Source: CAZMVY01 sp964653435 (GTDB lineage Bacteria; Planctomycetota; Phycisphaerae; UBA1845; PWPN01). Taken from it: a stretch of DNA of 64,000 nt. Location: positions 24,661 through 88,660 of the forward strand of contig CAZZFA010000007.1 in assembly GCA_964653435.1 (NCBI GenBank), read 5' to 3'. The position numbers and the translations under genes were made by a program. The notes beneath the pieces were generated by a model. That model worked only from the letters and a program-made list of their open reading frames with translations, had not been told where the DNA came from and made no database searches. Below are positions 37,366-45,656 of the stretch, in pieces (position 1 is the stretch's first letter; every line of letters begins with the position of its first letter).

Positions 37366-39765
37366 ATGCGACACGATTGGGGCGAGTCTTCATCCGGGGC
37401 GCAGACAGCAGGCCGGCGCGAATCGCCCGCGATTCGGGCGGGCAGGTCGGCACTGTACGCTGCGGGCGTGCTGTTCCTGCTCGGTGCGGCGCGCGCGGCT
37501 CCGGGGCAGGTTTCGTCTGCCTCCTGCGTGCCGCTGCCCGGTCTCGAAGAGGTCGTCGTCTCCGGGCGCGACCTATGGGGCGAGGCAGCGATGCGCCGGC
37601 CCGACGGCGCGAGTTACGAATTCTTCCGCGACCTGCTGCCGCCGCTGCGTTACGTCAACGCCGATTTCCGCTACTATCCGATCGTTCTGAGCGCGCCGGC
37701 GAGCCGCGTAAAGGCCCGACTGATCTCCAACGGCAGCGGCATCAATCTTCGCGGCGGCGCGCGAAGCTGGAACGACGTCGGTACGCCGGTCACCTTTCGC
37801 GTCGGGCCGGACGAATTCCTCTTCGGCGGCCTTCGCGACCGCGTGACTCACCCCGTACTGGCCGACGGTTACCTGCCCATCGTGGAGGTCGACTACCGGC
37901 ACCCGTATCCGGTGCAGTCGGAGGGCGAGGTGCCGTTGGATCAGGTGCCGATGCAGCCGGAGGCCGAGGTGTACCGGCTGGAGGCCTTCGCGGGCACCGA
38001 CCCCGCGTTCTCCGATAACGCCGTCGTCTTCGTGAAGGTCCGGCTCGCGCGAGGCGCCCGCGGCATCATTACCGCCGATGCGGAGACCGGCCCCGGCACG
38101 AAACTCGTGGATGGCCGACTGCGAGACGACCAGGGCCGCGTGCTCGCGTGGTTCGACAGCGGTTGGCGGTGGGAGCGAGGGCGCGCACACGCGACCATCA
38201 CGCAGGGTACCGTCGTCACGATGGCCGTGCCGACGCGGCCGCTGGCGGCGGACTCAAACCCCGTGATCACGCCCGTTGTCTACGACGAGCAGCGCGCGAA
38301 GTGCGCGGCCGTGTGGAAAGAGATCCTCGCGCGGGGCATGTCCGTCGAGGTCCCCGAGCCGCTCGTGAACAACGCCTGGCGGAACCTGATCATCCAGAAC
38401 TTTGCGCTACTCAACGGTAACCGCATTCACTACAGCGCCGGCAACCAGTACGAGAAGCTCTACGAGGCCGAGGGCAGCGATGCGGCCCTGGCGATGATGA
38501 ACTGGGGCTACGAGGACGAGATGCGGCGGATGATCGTTCCGCTGCTCGACTTCACCCGCGCGGGGCTCGAGTATCACCAGGCCGGCCTGAAGGTCAACGA
38601 CGTCTGCCGGCTGTTCTGGCAGACCCGCGATGCGGCCTTCGTGCGGTCTATCCGGCCTCGCTGGGAGAAGGAAGTCAAGCGGATGGTCGAGGGGCGCGTC
38701 GCCCCGGGCGGCTTGTTTCCCAAGGAGCGCTACTGCGGCGACATTGGGACACAGGTTCACTCGCTGAGCGCAAACGCCAAGGCCTGGCGGGCCCTGCGTG
38801 ACATGTCGGCGGTCCTCGGCGAGATGGGCGAGCGCGCGGAATCCGAACGGCTCGCCGGCATCGCGGCGAGCTGTCGCAAGGACGTCCTCGCGGCCGTTGA
38901 GAAGAGCCTCCGCCGTGAGACCACGCCCCCGTTTGTCCCTTTGGCGTTGCTGGGCGATGAGCCGGTGCACGATCCGATCCCCGCCACCCGAATCGGCAGC
39001 TACTGGAACCTCGTGATCAACTACGTCATCGGCAGCGGCATCTTCCCGCCGGGCAGCGAAGAGGAGACCTGGATCCCTCGCTACCTCGAGACGCACGGCG
39101 GGCTCTGCATGGGGATGATCCGCTCGGGGGGCACGGCCCACGCCTTCTGGACGGGCGCCGATCGCACGAACCCGCTCTACGGCACCCGCTACGTAGTGGA
39201 CGTGCTTCGCCGGGACGATTCCGAGCGTGCGCTCGTGAGCTTTTACGGCATGCTCGCGCACGGCCTGACCCGCAACACGTTCATCGGCGGCGAGGGCGCC
39301 ACGCTCGCGCCGGTCGATGAGGGCGGCCGGTTCTTCTACTGCCCGCCGAACAGCGCCTCCAACGCGCACGTGCTGACCATGCTGCGGAACCTGCTCGTGC
39401 AGGACTTCGATCTGGATGACGACGGCCGGCCGGAGACGCTGCGGCTGCTGTTCGCGACGCCGCGCCGATGGCTGGCCGATGGCAAGCGCATCGTTGTGAA
39501 GCAGGCGCCCACCGCGTTCGGCCCCGTTTCGCTCCGCGTCGCCTCGCACCTGAGCGGGGGCGAGATCGTCGCCGACGTCGATCTGCCCGGGCGCAGCAAG
39601 CCCAGGGCCGCGTTCCTGCGGATTCGCCCGCCGGACGGCTGGCGCGTGACGGGCGCGCATCTCGGCGATCGGAACCTGGCGCCCGATGCGAAAGGCACCG
39701 TGGATCTCTCCGACGCCGCTGGGCATGTTACGGTTCGATTCCGGGCATCAAGGCCGGCCGAATAG
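37366..39765 (+). CDS. Large exported six-hairpin-glycosidase-like protein
   Basis: Protein of 799 aa. A hydrophobic segment at residues 29-46 (ALYAAGVLFLLGAARAAPG) after a long charged leader predicts export. The first 300 residues are beta-rich. The region from about 320 to 640 has the pattern of an (alpha/alpha)6 barrel (NNAWRNLIIQNFALLNGNRI, AMMNWGYEDEMRRMIVPLLD, GSYWNLVINYVIGSGIF) as in GH15, GH63, GH78 or GH95-type enzymes. A beta domain ends it. Candidate acids are in the EDEMRR and ETHGGLCMG areas. No family assignment is firm, and a non-catalytic glycan-binding role is possible. Confidence 0.72.
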   Translation: MRHDWGESSSGAQTAGRRESPAIRAGRSALYAAGVLFLLGAARAAPGQVSSASCVPLPGLEEVVVSGRDLWGEAAMRRPDGASYEFFRDLLPPLRYVNADFRYYPIVLSAPASRVKARLISNGSGINLRGGARSWNDVGTPVTFRVGPDEFLFGGLRDRVTHPVLADGYLPIVEVDYRHPYPVQSEGEVPLDQVPMQPEAEVYRLEAFAGTDPAFSDNAVVFVKVRLARGARGIITADAETGPGTKLVDGRLRDDQGRVLAWFDSGWRWERGRAHATITQGTVVTMAVPTRPLAADSNPVITPVVYDEQRAKCAAVWKEILARGMSVEVPEPLVNNAWRNLIIQNFALLNGNRIHYSAGNQYEKLYEAEGSDAALAMMNWGYEDEMRRMIVPLLDFTRAGLEYHQAGLKVNDVCRLFWQTRDAAFVRSIRPRWEKEVKRMVEGRVAPGGLFPKERYCGDIGTQVHSLSANAKAWRALRDMSAVLGEMGERAESERLAGIAASCRKDVLAAVEKSLRRETTPPFVPLALLGDEPVHDPIPATRIGSYWNLVINYVIGSGIFPPGSEEETWIPRYLETHGGLCMGMIRSGGTAHAFWTGADRTNPLYGTRYVVDVLRRDDSERALVSFYGMLAHGLTRNTFIGGEGATLAPVDEGGRFFYCPPNSASNAHVLTMLRNLLVQDFDLDDDGRPETLRLLFATPRRWLADGKRIVVKQAPTAFGPVSLRVASHLSGGEIVADVDLPGRSKPRAAFLRIRPPDGWRVTGAHLGDRNLAPDAKGTVDLSDAAGHVTVRFRASRPAE

Positions 39766-39772
39766 CGACGAG

Positions 39773-39903
39773 TGGCACCGCCACGGGTGACACTGCCACG
39801 GGTAGCCCCGTCACGGGTGGCACGGTCTGGCTTCGTACTCGAAGCCAGGCCGTGGCGAGTGGGGTTGCGCAGTCTGGGTTCGAGTACGAAGCCAGGCCGT
39901 GGC
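39773..39903. repeat. Clustered palindromic repeats (GCCACGGG and CGAAGCCAGGCCGTGGC types)
   Basis: Several GCCACGGGT units are followed by the perfect palindrome TGGCTTCGTACTCGAAGCCA (39828-39847) and a second copy of GTACGAAGCCAGGCCGTGGC ending at 39903. The array fills the spacer between two convergent genes and may work as a transcription block in both directions. Confidence 0.8.
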
Positions 39904-39920
39904 AGGCGCCTCAGACCGCC

Positions 39921-40499
39921 TCAGAGCAGCCTGCTCGCGAGCCATTCGAGGTTCTCGGCGAAGCGGTCGATGGTGGCAAGGCCCTCCTCGTCGTTGGCGG
40001 CCTCGCCGGCCGCGCGGCCGAAGGCGATGTTCCAGTACGTCGAGCCCGGCACGATCATGTCGTTGATCATGTACCAGTACATCAGTTGTGCGTAGGTGAA
40101 GTTCTGGCCGGCGCGCCGGGCGACGACGATCGGGCCGCCGATCTTGCGGGAGAGCAGGTGGCCGTTCGCGCGGGAGACGTAGCCGGCGCGGTCGAGGAGG
40201 GACATCGTCTGCGGTGTGGCCGAGCCGAAGTAGACGGGCGAGCCGACGACGATGATGTCGGCCTGCTTCATCTCGGTGAAGACGGCGTCGAAGTCGTCGT
40301 CCTTGATCGAGCACGTGCCGTCCTGGCGCTTGCCGCACACGCCGCACGCGCCGCAGGGCTTGATCGTCTTGCCCGCGAGGGGGATGAACTGCACGGCGAC
40401 GCCGTTCGCCTCGAGATGCGCGAGGCAGCGCTTCACCAGCAACTCGGTGTTGCCGTTTGCCCGGGGGCTTCCGCAGATGCCGACGGCCTTGGCTGTCAT
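39921..40499 (-). CDS. Flavodoxin-like NAD(P)H-dependent FMN reductase with Cys cluster
   Basis: 192 aa, iron-sulfur-flavoprotein/NADPH-FMN-reductase fold. The FMN phosphate loop is GSPRANGNTELL (residues 10-21), followed by CGACGVCGKRQDGTC (about 49-63), a Cys pattern typical of the Isf-like subgroup that can bind a 4Fe-4S cluster, and GSPVYFGSATP for the flavin ring. Such proteins pass electrons between ferredoxin and other acceptors or reduce quinones. It stands alone between repeats. Confidence 0.85.
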   Translation of the reverse strand: MTAKAVGICGSPRANGNTELLVKRCLAHLEANGVAVQFIPLAGKTIKPCGACGVCGKRQDGTCSIKDDDFDAVFTEMKQADIIVVGSPVYFGSATPQTMSLLDRAGYVSRANGHLLSRKIGGPIVVARRAGQNFTYAQLMYWYMINDMIVPGSTYWNIAFGRAAGEAANDEEGLATIDRFAENLEWLASRLL

Positions 40500-40537
40500 C
40501 GGGCAGGTTCTCCGTATCGTGATGGTTCGCGAGCGCG

Positions 40538-40575
40538 CGGGTGAGGAACGATTTGCAGGAATCGCTCCTCACCCG
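40538..40575. repeat. Perfect-arm hairpin between the flavoreductase and oxidoreductase genes
   Basis: CGGGTGAGG and CCTCACCCG enclose a further paired AACGATT / AATCG segment and a short loop. There is no T-run on either side, so this is a REP-like element rather than a standard terminator. Confidence 0.7.
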
Positions 40576-40648
40576 TGCTGCTCATCGGGCGCTTGCTTGC
40601 GCTGCGCGTTCTATCGACGCACGCTTTCGCTTCGGCCTTCCCGTCGGA

Positions 40649-41872
40649 TTACGTCCGGACGGTTATGCCATCGGCGTCGAGGATCGCGCGTGTCTGCTTT
40701 TTCAGGGCGATGTTCGCCAGGTGCAGCGTGCGGACGGCCTGGTGGCCGATCTCGACGGTAGCGTTCGGGTCCTTGCGGCTCTTGACGCACTCGAGGAAGT
40801 TCTTCATGTGGGGCGTCGTGTCGGTCACGCCGCCCGGCATGTCCTCCCTGACGGGCTTGGGCAGGCCGTTCTCCCAGCCGTTGACCTGGTCGAAGACCCG
40901 GTAGCCCTGCTCGGTGAGGAAGAGCGCGGCCTTCTCCCCGTGGAAGAGGATCGACCAGCCGTTGCGCCACTTCGCCGTGCTGTAGTTCAGCGTCCAGGTG
41001 GCCATGAAGTTCGGGTACTCGAACGTGCAGCAGAAGACGTCGGGCGTCTCCGTCGGCTTGTTCACGTAGACGTTGCCGTACTGCAGCGCCGAGACGGGCT
41101 GATTCACGCCCATCATCCACTGCACGACATCCATCAGGTGCGTGCCCTGGTCGGTGACGTTGCCGCCGGAGAACGGCCAGAAAAACCGCCACGAGCGGAA
41201 CTTCATCGGCTCGAACTTCTGCTCGCCCGCCGGGCCGCAGAACCGCGGCCAGTCGAGTTTGCCGGGCAGCTCGTCGTTGTTGATTCCGTTCGGCGGGTAC
41301 TTCCAATACCACTCCGCCTGGACGAGGTAGATGTTGCCGAGGGCTTTCCTGTCGAAGATCTCCCGTTTCATCTCGTGGATCGTCGGCGAGCTGCGCCGCT
41401 GCATGCCGATCTGCACGACGCGGTCGGTCTTGCGTACCTCCTTCACCATCTCCGCGCCCTGCTCGATCGACCAGGACATCGGCTTCTCGCAATAGGCATC
41501 CTTGCCGGCCCGCACGGTGTCGATGAGGTGCTTGTGGTGCCAGTGCTCGGGCGTGCCGATGACGACGACGTCAATATCCTTGCGCTCCAGCAGCTTCTCG
41601 TGCTCGGTGTAGGGCGTCGCCTTTTCGCCGGCGATCTTCATGCCTTCGGCAAGGTTCGGCTCGTACACGTCGCACACGGCGCCGAACTCCACGCCCATGC
41701 CTTTGAGTTTGTTCATGTGATGGCGGGCCATTCCGCCGGTGCCGATGACGCCCACGATGATCTTCTCGTTGGCGCCAAGCACGCCGGTGGCGAGCTTCGG
41801 CGCGGCCAGGGCACCCAGCCCGACCGCCGTGGTACCGAGGAACTGACGACGATTGAGTTTCGTATCCGACAT
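40649..41872 (-). CDS. Gfo/Idh/MocA oxidoreductase with Tat signal, copy A
   Basis: NAD(P)-dependent sugar or inositol dehydrogenase-like protein (407 aa). The N-terminal RRQFLGTTAVGLGALAAP is a twin-arginine signal. Then comes the Rossmann motif GVIGTGGMARHH, AVCDVYEPN, and the EKPMSW catalytic Lys block (about residue 128). The C-terminal alpha/beta domain contains GGNVTDQGTHLMDVVQWMM. This secreted subfamily is greatly expanded in planctomycetes. It is 62 bp downstream of the CaCA exchanger gene on the same strand and could be on its transcript. Substrate unknown. Confidence 0.9.
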   Translation of the reverse strand: MSDTKLNRRQFLGTTAVGLGALAAPKLATGVLGANEKIIVGVIGTGGMARHHMNKLKGMGVEFGAVCDVYEPNLAEGMKIAGEKATPYTEHEKLLERKDIDVVVIGTPEHWHHKHLIDTVRAGKDAYCEKPMSWSIEQGAEMVKEVRKTDRVVQIGMQRRSSPTIHEMKREIFDRKALGNIYLVQAEWYWKYPPNGINNDELPGKLDWPRFCGPAGEQKFEPMKFRSWRFFWPFSGGNVTDQGTHLMDVVQWMMGVNQPVSALQYGNVYVNKPTETPDVFCCTFEYPNFMATWTLNYSTAKWRNGWSILFHGEKAALFLTEQGYRVFDQVNGWENGLPKPVREDMPGGVTDTTPHMKNFLECVKSRKDPNATVEIGHQAVRTLHLANIALKKQTRAILDADGITVRT

Positions 41873-41934
41873 TGTCTGCCTCCTGAAGTAGTTCGCCCGG
41901 GGATGTTTTTACCGCATTCGGCGGAACTTGGCAA

Positions 41935-43302
41935 TCACTTGGGTACGGCCCGGGTCTCTTCGTCGGCCACCGCCCGGAGCCGCCAGCGGCACCGGCCGCA
42001 GTGTTCGGTCTTCAGAATGTGGGGCGATGCCGCGGCATCGGGGGGTACGTCTTCCGGTACGGTCGGGTCCGCATGGGGAGCGGCGATGCGGGCACCGTGG
42101 CGCAGGGTCAGCAGCGTTCGCGGCTGTTGCAGGAAGATCGCCGCCGCCGCGACGAGATACAGGATCGAAAAGACCGGATGGATCTGCTCGGTGGTCAGGC
42201 CGAAGGGCGCCATGGCGGGAAAGGCGGCCATCAGGCTCGGCGCGACAAGCTGCCCCGCAAAAAGGATGAACAGGAGGAACGCGCCGCTGAGGGAGAGCTC
42301 CAGCGACGAGAGCATCACAACGGCCAGCAGCGACTGAGCGGCGGTGAGCAGGATCTCGTGCATCTGGAATTGGCCCATCGGCAGCGGGTGTGCGAGGCTC
42401 CAGTGCGAGACGGCGAAGACGCCGGGGATCATGCCGACGAGCAACGTCCACTGGTTGAGCTTGGCCGAGAGCAGGCTGCCCAGCGCCATGCCGGCCTGCC
42501 CGCGCCAGGCGAAGACCAGGGCGACGATGAATTCGGGAGCCTCCGACGCGATCGGGGCGAGCCACTGCACGAGGACGAACTCGTTGATGCGCAGGACCTT
42601 GCCGGTGCCGACGAGACCCTCGCAGAAGGGCTCGGCGTTGGCCAGGATCGCGCCGGCCGCGAAGAGGAAAAGCAGGGCGGTCGCCGCGCGGCGTTTGCCC
42701 CTGGGCAACCGGATGAGCAGTTCCGCGGGGCCTTCCGTTTCGCTTTCCGCGCAGGGGCGGCGCCCGGCGAGGATGATGTACCACACATAGATGCCGAGGA
42801 ATACACACCCGTCGTACCATGCCAGCGTTCCTTTGATCGGGATGATGAACGCGTAGGCGGTGGCCAGGCCGAGGAAGAGCAACTCGGTGCGGCGGTCCGG
42901 TTCGAGGCGTACGGCGCGCCGGCGACGAATCCAGTAGATGGCGGCGATGAGCCCCCAGGCCACGCCGATCAGCAGGCGGTTCGCCCCGGTCATGTTGGCG
43001 ACGGCGTAGTGGGCGTAGTCGCTCTCCGGGTGTCGGCCCGCCTCCCACGTGAAGTACATGTCCACGGCGTATTCCGGCAGCACCGCGATGAGGGCTACGA
43101 CGGCCAGCGCGAGCGTTTGCGAGATGTCGGCCTGGGCCGCGTCGCATGCCCACAGGAGCAGGAACGACGCTCCGAGGATCGCCATGCCGGAGACGATCGC
43201 CATGGTCGGCGGGTCGAGGTGAACGCCGAGCGCGCGAACGGCGATACCCGGCAGGGCGCTCGCGAAGGCGACGGCAAACAACATCAGGTGGTGGCGTCTC
43301 AT
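41935..43302 (-). CDS. CaCA-type cation exchanger, probably for manganese or calcium export
   Basis: Membrane protein (455 aa) with about 11-12 TMs and the two inverted alpha-repeats of Na+/Ca2+ exchanger family proteins: ALIAVLPEYAVDMYFTWEAG with ANMTGANRLLIGV (residues 70-115), and PIASEAPEFIVALVFAWRGQ with GSLLSAKLNQW (about 250-295), each with the acidic ion-binding residue. The last 50 residues are hydrophilic and end CGRCRW. A yybP-ykoY-type riboswitch lies 52 bp upstream, so the transported ion is probably Mn2+. Start ATG has only a weak binding site, as expected if the leader controls translation. A start seven codons later (MLFAVAFA) is possible. Confidence 0.87.
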   Translation of the reverse strand: MRRHHLMLFAVAFASALPGIAVRALGVHLDPPTMAIVSGMAILGASFLLLWACDAAQADISQTLALAVVALIAVLPEYAVDMYFTWEAGRHPESDYAHYAVANMTGANRLLIGVAWGLIAAIYWIRRRRAVRLEPDRRTELLFLGLATAYAFIIPIKGTLAWYDGCVFLGIYVWYIILAGRRPCAESETEGPAELLIRLPRGKRRAATALLFLFAAGAILANAEPFCEGLVGTGKVLRINEFVLVQWLAPIASEAPEFIVALVFAWRGQAGMALGSLLSAKLNQWTLLVGMIPGVFAVSHWSLAHPLPMGQFQMHEILLTAAQSLLAVVMLSSLELSLSGAFLLFILFAGQLVAPSLMAAFPAMAPFGLTTEQIHPVFSILYLVAAAAIFLQQPRTLLTLRHGARIAAPHADPTVPEDVPPDAAASPHILKTEHCGRCRWRLRAVADEETRAVPK

Positions 43303-43354
43303 CGATCATCCGGTGCGTGGCGGGAACCTCGGCCACGCGCACAAACACGCGCAG

Positions 43355-43468
43355 CCAAAGGTCTCGCACCCGGATGCGATCCGGCCGGCGGGCCAGAAGG
43401 TAGGAGTCCCTTCGGGATTGTTGACCCACCGGGGACCGGCCGAGGCCGATCCTGCTACTCCCCCTTGG
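43355..43468 (-). ncRNA. yybP-ykoY (manganese) riboswitch candidate
   Basis: Read on the minus strand, the leader of the cation exchanger has the hallmark blocks in the right order: CCAAGGGGGAGTAGC, then GGGTCAACA, and at the end GCGAGACCTTTGG, whose CCTTTGG closes helix P1 with the 5' CCAAGG. Two internal stems (GGATCGGCC..GGCCGGTCC region and GCCGGCCGGATC..GATCCGG region) fill the space. In known cases the two conserved loops bind Mn2+ and turn on export genes. The expression platform between 43303 and 43354 contains a GCGCGTG/CGCGTGG-type hairpin but no clear T-run, so control is probably at translation. Confidence 0.8.
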
Positions 43469-43583
43469 CGAATGACTAGGAAAAGGGTATCACCTTGATG
43501 CTGAAAAGACAACCAAAGGTGTTATTGGCACAACTATCGCGTACCATGCACGTCGATGTTCGCGGACGTGACAATGACCATAT

Positions 43584-43617
43584 GGACTTGACATACGTCA
43601 AGTCCCGATCGTATACT
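43584..43617 (+). promoter_or_regulatory. Promoter with palindromic operator of the toxin-antitoxin-like pair
   Basis: A perfect TTGACA (43588-43593) and TATACT (43612-43617) are 18 bp apart. The -35 box sits inside a perfect palindrome GGACTTGAC-ATAC-GTCAAGTCC (43584-43605, 9-bp arms). This is the usual arrangement for self-repression by an HTH antitoxin, and the downstream antitoxin-like protein has such a domain. Confidence 0.75.
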
Positions 43618-43664
43618 TCAAAGCTGACGAGGCCGGTTCCGGGGACGTCGGAGGAGGGGCGCCG

Positions 43665-44012
43665 ATGGCTTTGCTGACGGATCCGGAGAGGCTCAGGCAT
43701 TACCGCCAGGCCCTGCGTTCCTGGGAATGCACCGGCTACGTCGTCTGGAGTTCGCAGGCTGCCGAATGGGTCCGGGCGAACCTCGAAGGGCTGACGACCA
43801 AGGGCGTCGCCCGCCTCATGTGGGAATACGTTGAGGCCGGCGGTGAGATCGACGAGGTTCGCGAAACGCGGCCGGAGTGGTCTGAGCACGAATACCACTA
43901 CGACCTGCGTTTCGAGATCGATGATCGGCGGGTCTATATCGAGACGAGACTCCTTATGGAGGCCGATCCCGAGGACTCGACAATTCATGTGGTGAACGCG
44001 CATGACGCCTGA
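43665..44012 (+). CDS. MqsR/RelE-like putative toxin
   Basis: Small protein of 115 aa with no name-giving motif. It has a helix (RLRHYRQALRSWE), then WSSQAAEWVRANLEGLTTKGVARLMWEYV, and a C-terminal beta-hairpin region YHYDLRFEIDDRRVYIETRL ending STIHVVNAHDA. This helix-then-sheet layout, and its place before a YgiT/MqsA-type zinc-finger HTH gene, fit a ribonuclease toxin of the MqsR or RelE fold. GGAGGAGG lies eight bases before the ATG. The last 11 bp overlap the next gene. Function is inferred from context. Confidence 0.7.
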   Translation: MALLTDPERLRHYRQALRSWECTGYVVWSSQAAEWVRANLEGLTTKGVARLMWEYVEAGGEIDEVRETRPEWSEHEYHYDLRFEIDDRRVYIETRLLMEADPEDSTIHVVNAHDA

Positions 44013-44445
44013 ACCCAAGAGAAAGCCGTTTCCGTGGCGCTGCCCGAAGTGCCTGCGTAAGAGCGTCAATCCCACCAGGATACCGTATGAGGCGCAGATC
44101 AAACACGACGGGCGGCTGTACGTGGTGGACGTGCCGGCTCTGAACGTGGCGAAGTGCGATGCATGCGGAGAGCTGGTTCTTGACAATCGCGCCGACGAAC
44201 AGATCACCGACGCCCTTCGCAAGCAGTTGGGCCTGTTGCGGCCCGATCAGATCCGCAGCCGTCGCGAGGCGCTCAACCTCACGCAGAAAGAACTCGCCGA
44301 CCGCCTCGGCATCGCGTCGGAGACCGTCTCGCGCTGGGAAACGGGGGCGTTGGTCCAATCGCGCGCGATGGACAACCTGATCCGGCTGTACTTCACGCTG
44401 CCCGAGGTTCGGGCGGTGCTCTCGGGCGAGAAGCGGGCATCGTGA
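44002..44445 (+). CDS. YgiT/MqsA-type zinc-finger HTH antitoxin
   Basis: 147 aa. The N-terminal zinc site is formed by CPKC (residues 14-17) and CDAC (about 52-55), as in MqsA. The C-terminal helix-turn-helix of the XRE type is RREALNLTQKELADRLGI followed by SETVSRWETG. In this family the N-terminal part neutralises the toxin and the HTH represses the operon. It overlaps the putative toxin gene by 11 bp, and the palindrome on the promoter upstream is a likely binding site. Confidence 0.85.
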   Translation: MTPEPKRKPFPWRCPKCLRKSVNPTRIPYEAQIKHDGRLYVVDVPALNVAKCDACGELVLDNRADEQITDALRKQLGLLRPDQIRSRREALNLTQKELADRLGIASETVSRWETGALVQSRAMDNLIRLYFTLPEVRAVLSGEKRAS

Positions 44446-44538
44446 GATTGCGTGCCTGGCGTAGGCGGAGGCTCGCAGACGATCGAGGATCGTAACGCCA
44501 TGGCGTTCGCATGACCGCGTACTCGCGAGAAGTGAACG

Positions 44539-45006
44539 GTGGCCCCCGGCATCTGCTATGCACTCGCGATCGTTTGTGCGGCGGTCGCCGCCTGCAGGCC
44601 GGGGCTCGTCGCGTTTGTCTCTTCCCGGAAGACGTCGAGTCGCTCTTGGAATCCGGGGCCTGTCCCCCTGCTCGGCACGGTGCTGGCGGTCATCCCGGCG
44701 GCGATGCTTGGCTACTGCGTCTCGGAGTTTTACCAGAAGCACTGGAGCGGGATCTCTCCTGGCTCGGTGCGGTATGGGGCCGAGAGGGAATTGGCCGGAT
44801 ACCACGGGCTTCTGTGTCTCGTGTTGTTAGTGGGCGCGGTTGCGGTGGTGTGGCATCTCTTCCGCGCTCGCGGAGCCGGGCGCGTCGTGGCGGGAACGTC
44901 GGGGATACTTGCGGCGGCGCTTGCCATTGCCGCGCTTGTGAACCTCGCCGGGCTCGGGCTCAGGCTCAGGATCACGGCGCAGCAGATCGCCGGACCCGCG
45001 ATGTAG
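44539..45006 (+). CDS. Small membrane protein of unknown function
   Basis: 155 aa, GTG start with only a weak GAGAAG upstream. Four hydrophobic segments (about 3-22, 44-62, 88-108 and 118-138), with AVVWHLFRARGAGR between the last two. No known family recognised. It lies between the toxin-antitoxin pair and a zinc-ribbon membrane protein; expression is uncertain. Confidence 0.5.
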   Translation: MAPGICYALAIVCAAVAACRPGLVAFVSSRKTSSRSWNPGPVPLLGTVLAVIPAAMLGYCVSEFYQKHWSGISPGSVRYGAERELAGYHGLLCLVLLVGAVAVVWHLFRARGAGRVVAGTSGILAAALAIAALVNLAGLGLRLRITAQQIAGPAM

Positions 45007-45245
45007 GGGGCGAGGTCGATGGTGTCGGCACCCCGTAGCGCCACGCCGCGCAGGATCCCCAGGAACGGAGTACGGTAGGTCTCTCCGGCCGGGCTCGCAG
45101 ACCCCGGCCATGCGCACTCCGGCACCGAATCGCATACGTTCGGGCATAATAGACACCGGCTGTGTCGGGGCGTACAGTGCCTGCGGGCGGAAGCACGCGG
45201 CTGCAGCGGATCGCACGTGCATCACGCCGATCGAGGAGGCAGATC

Positions 45246-45656
45246 ATGAGGTACAAGACCGTCTTCCGACTCCTGCTGAAGGCGATCGGAGTGTGGGTCT
45301 TCGTGCAGGGCCTTGCGGCCGGGGTGGACCGCCTCGACGCTTGGATTACGTATGCGTTCTGGTGGCTCGCGCCGGGGACATGGGTGCCCCCTGTGCCTCG
45401 AATCGGTCCAGGGATGGTGAGTGCTCAACTGTTCGCGTCGTTGCTCAATCCGCTCGCGCAACTGGCCTTGGGGGCCTACCTTTTCTTCGGCGGCAAGTGG
45501 CTGGCGGACCTCGCGATTCCCGGCAACCGGCCGTATTGCCCCGAGTGCGGCTATGATCTGACCGGGGCGGTAGCGACCCGATGCCCGGAGTGCGGGACGC
45601 CGTGGCGGCTGCAGGATGTGGCTCCCTCTGAAATCTCTCGCGAGGCCGATCTGTGA
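45246..45656 (+). CDS. Membrane protein with C-terminal CPECGYDLTG zinc ribbon
   Basis: 136 aa. Two hydrophobic segments (about 8-28 and 60-85) are followed by CPECGYDLTG and CPECGTPW, a zinc ribbon found at the ends of many small planctomycete membrane proteins. GAGGAGG lies seven bases before the ATG. The stop shares a GTGA overlap with the lipoprotein gene, so both are likely translated together. The function of this group is unknown. Confidence 0.75.
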   Translation: MRYKTVFRLLLKAIGVWVFVQGLAAGVDRLDAWITYAFWWLAPGTWVPPVPRIGPGMVSAQLFASLLNPLAQLALGAYLFFGGKWLADLAIPGNRPYCPECGYDLTGAVATRCPECGTPWRLQDVAPSEISREADL

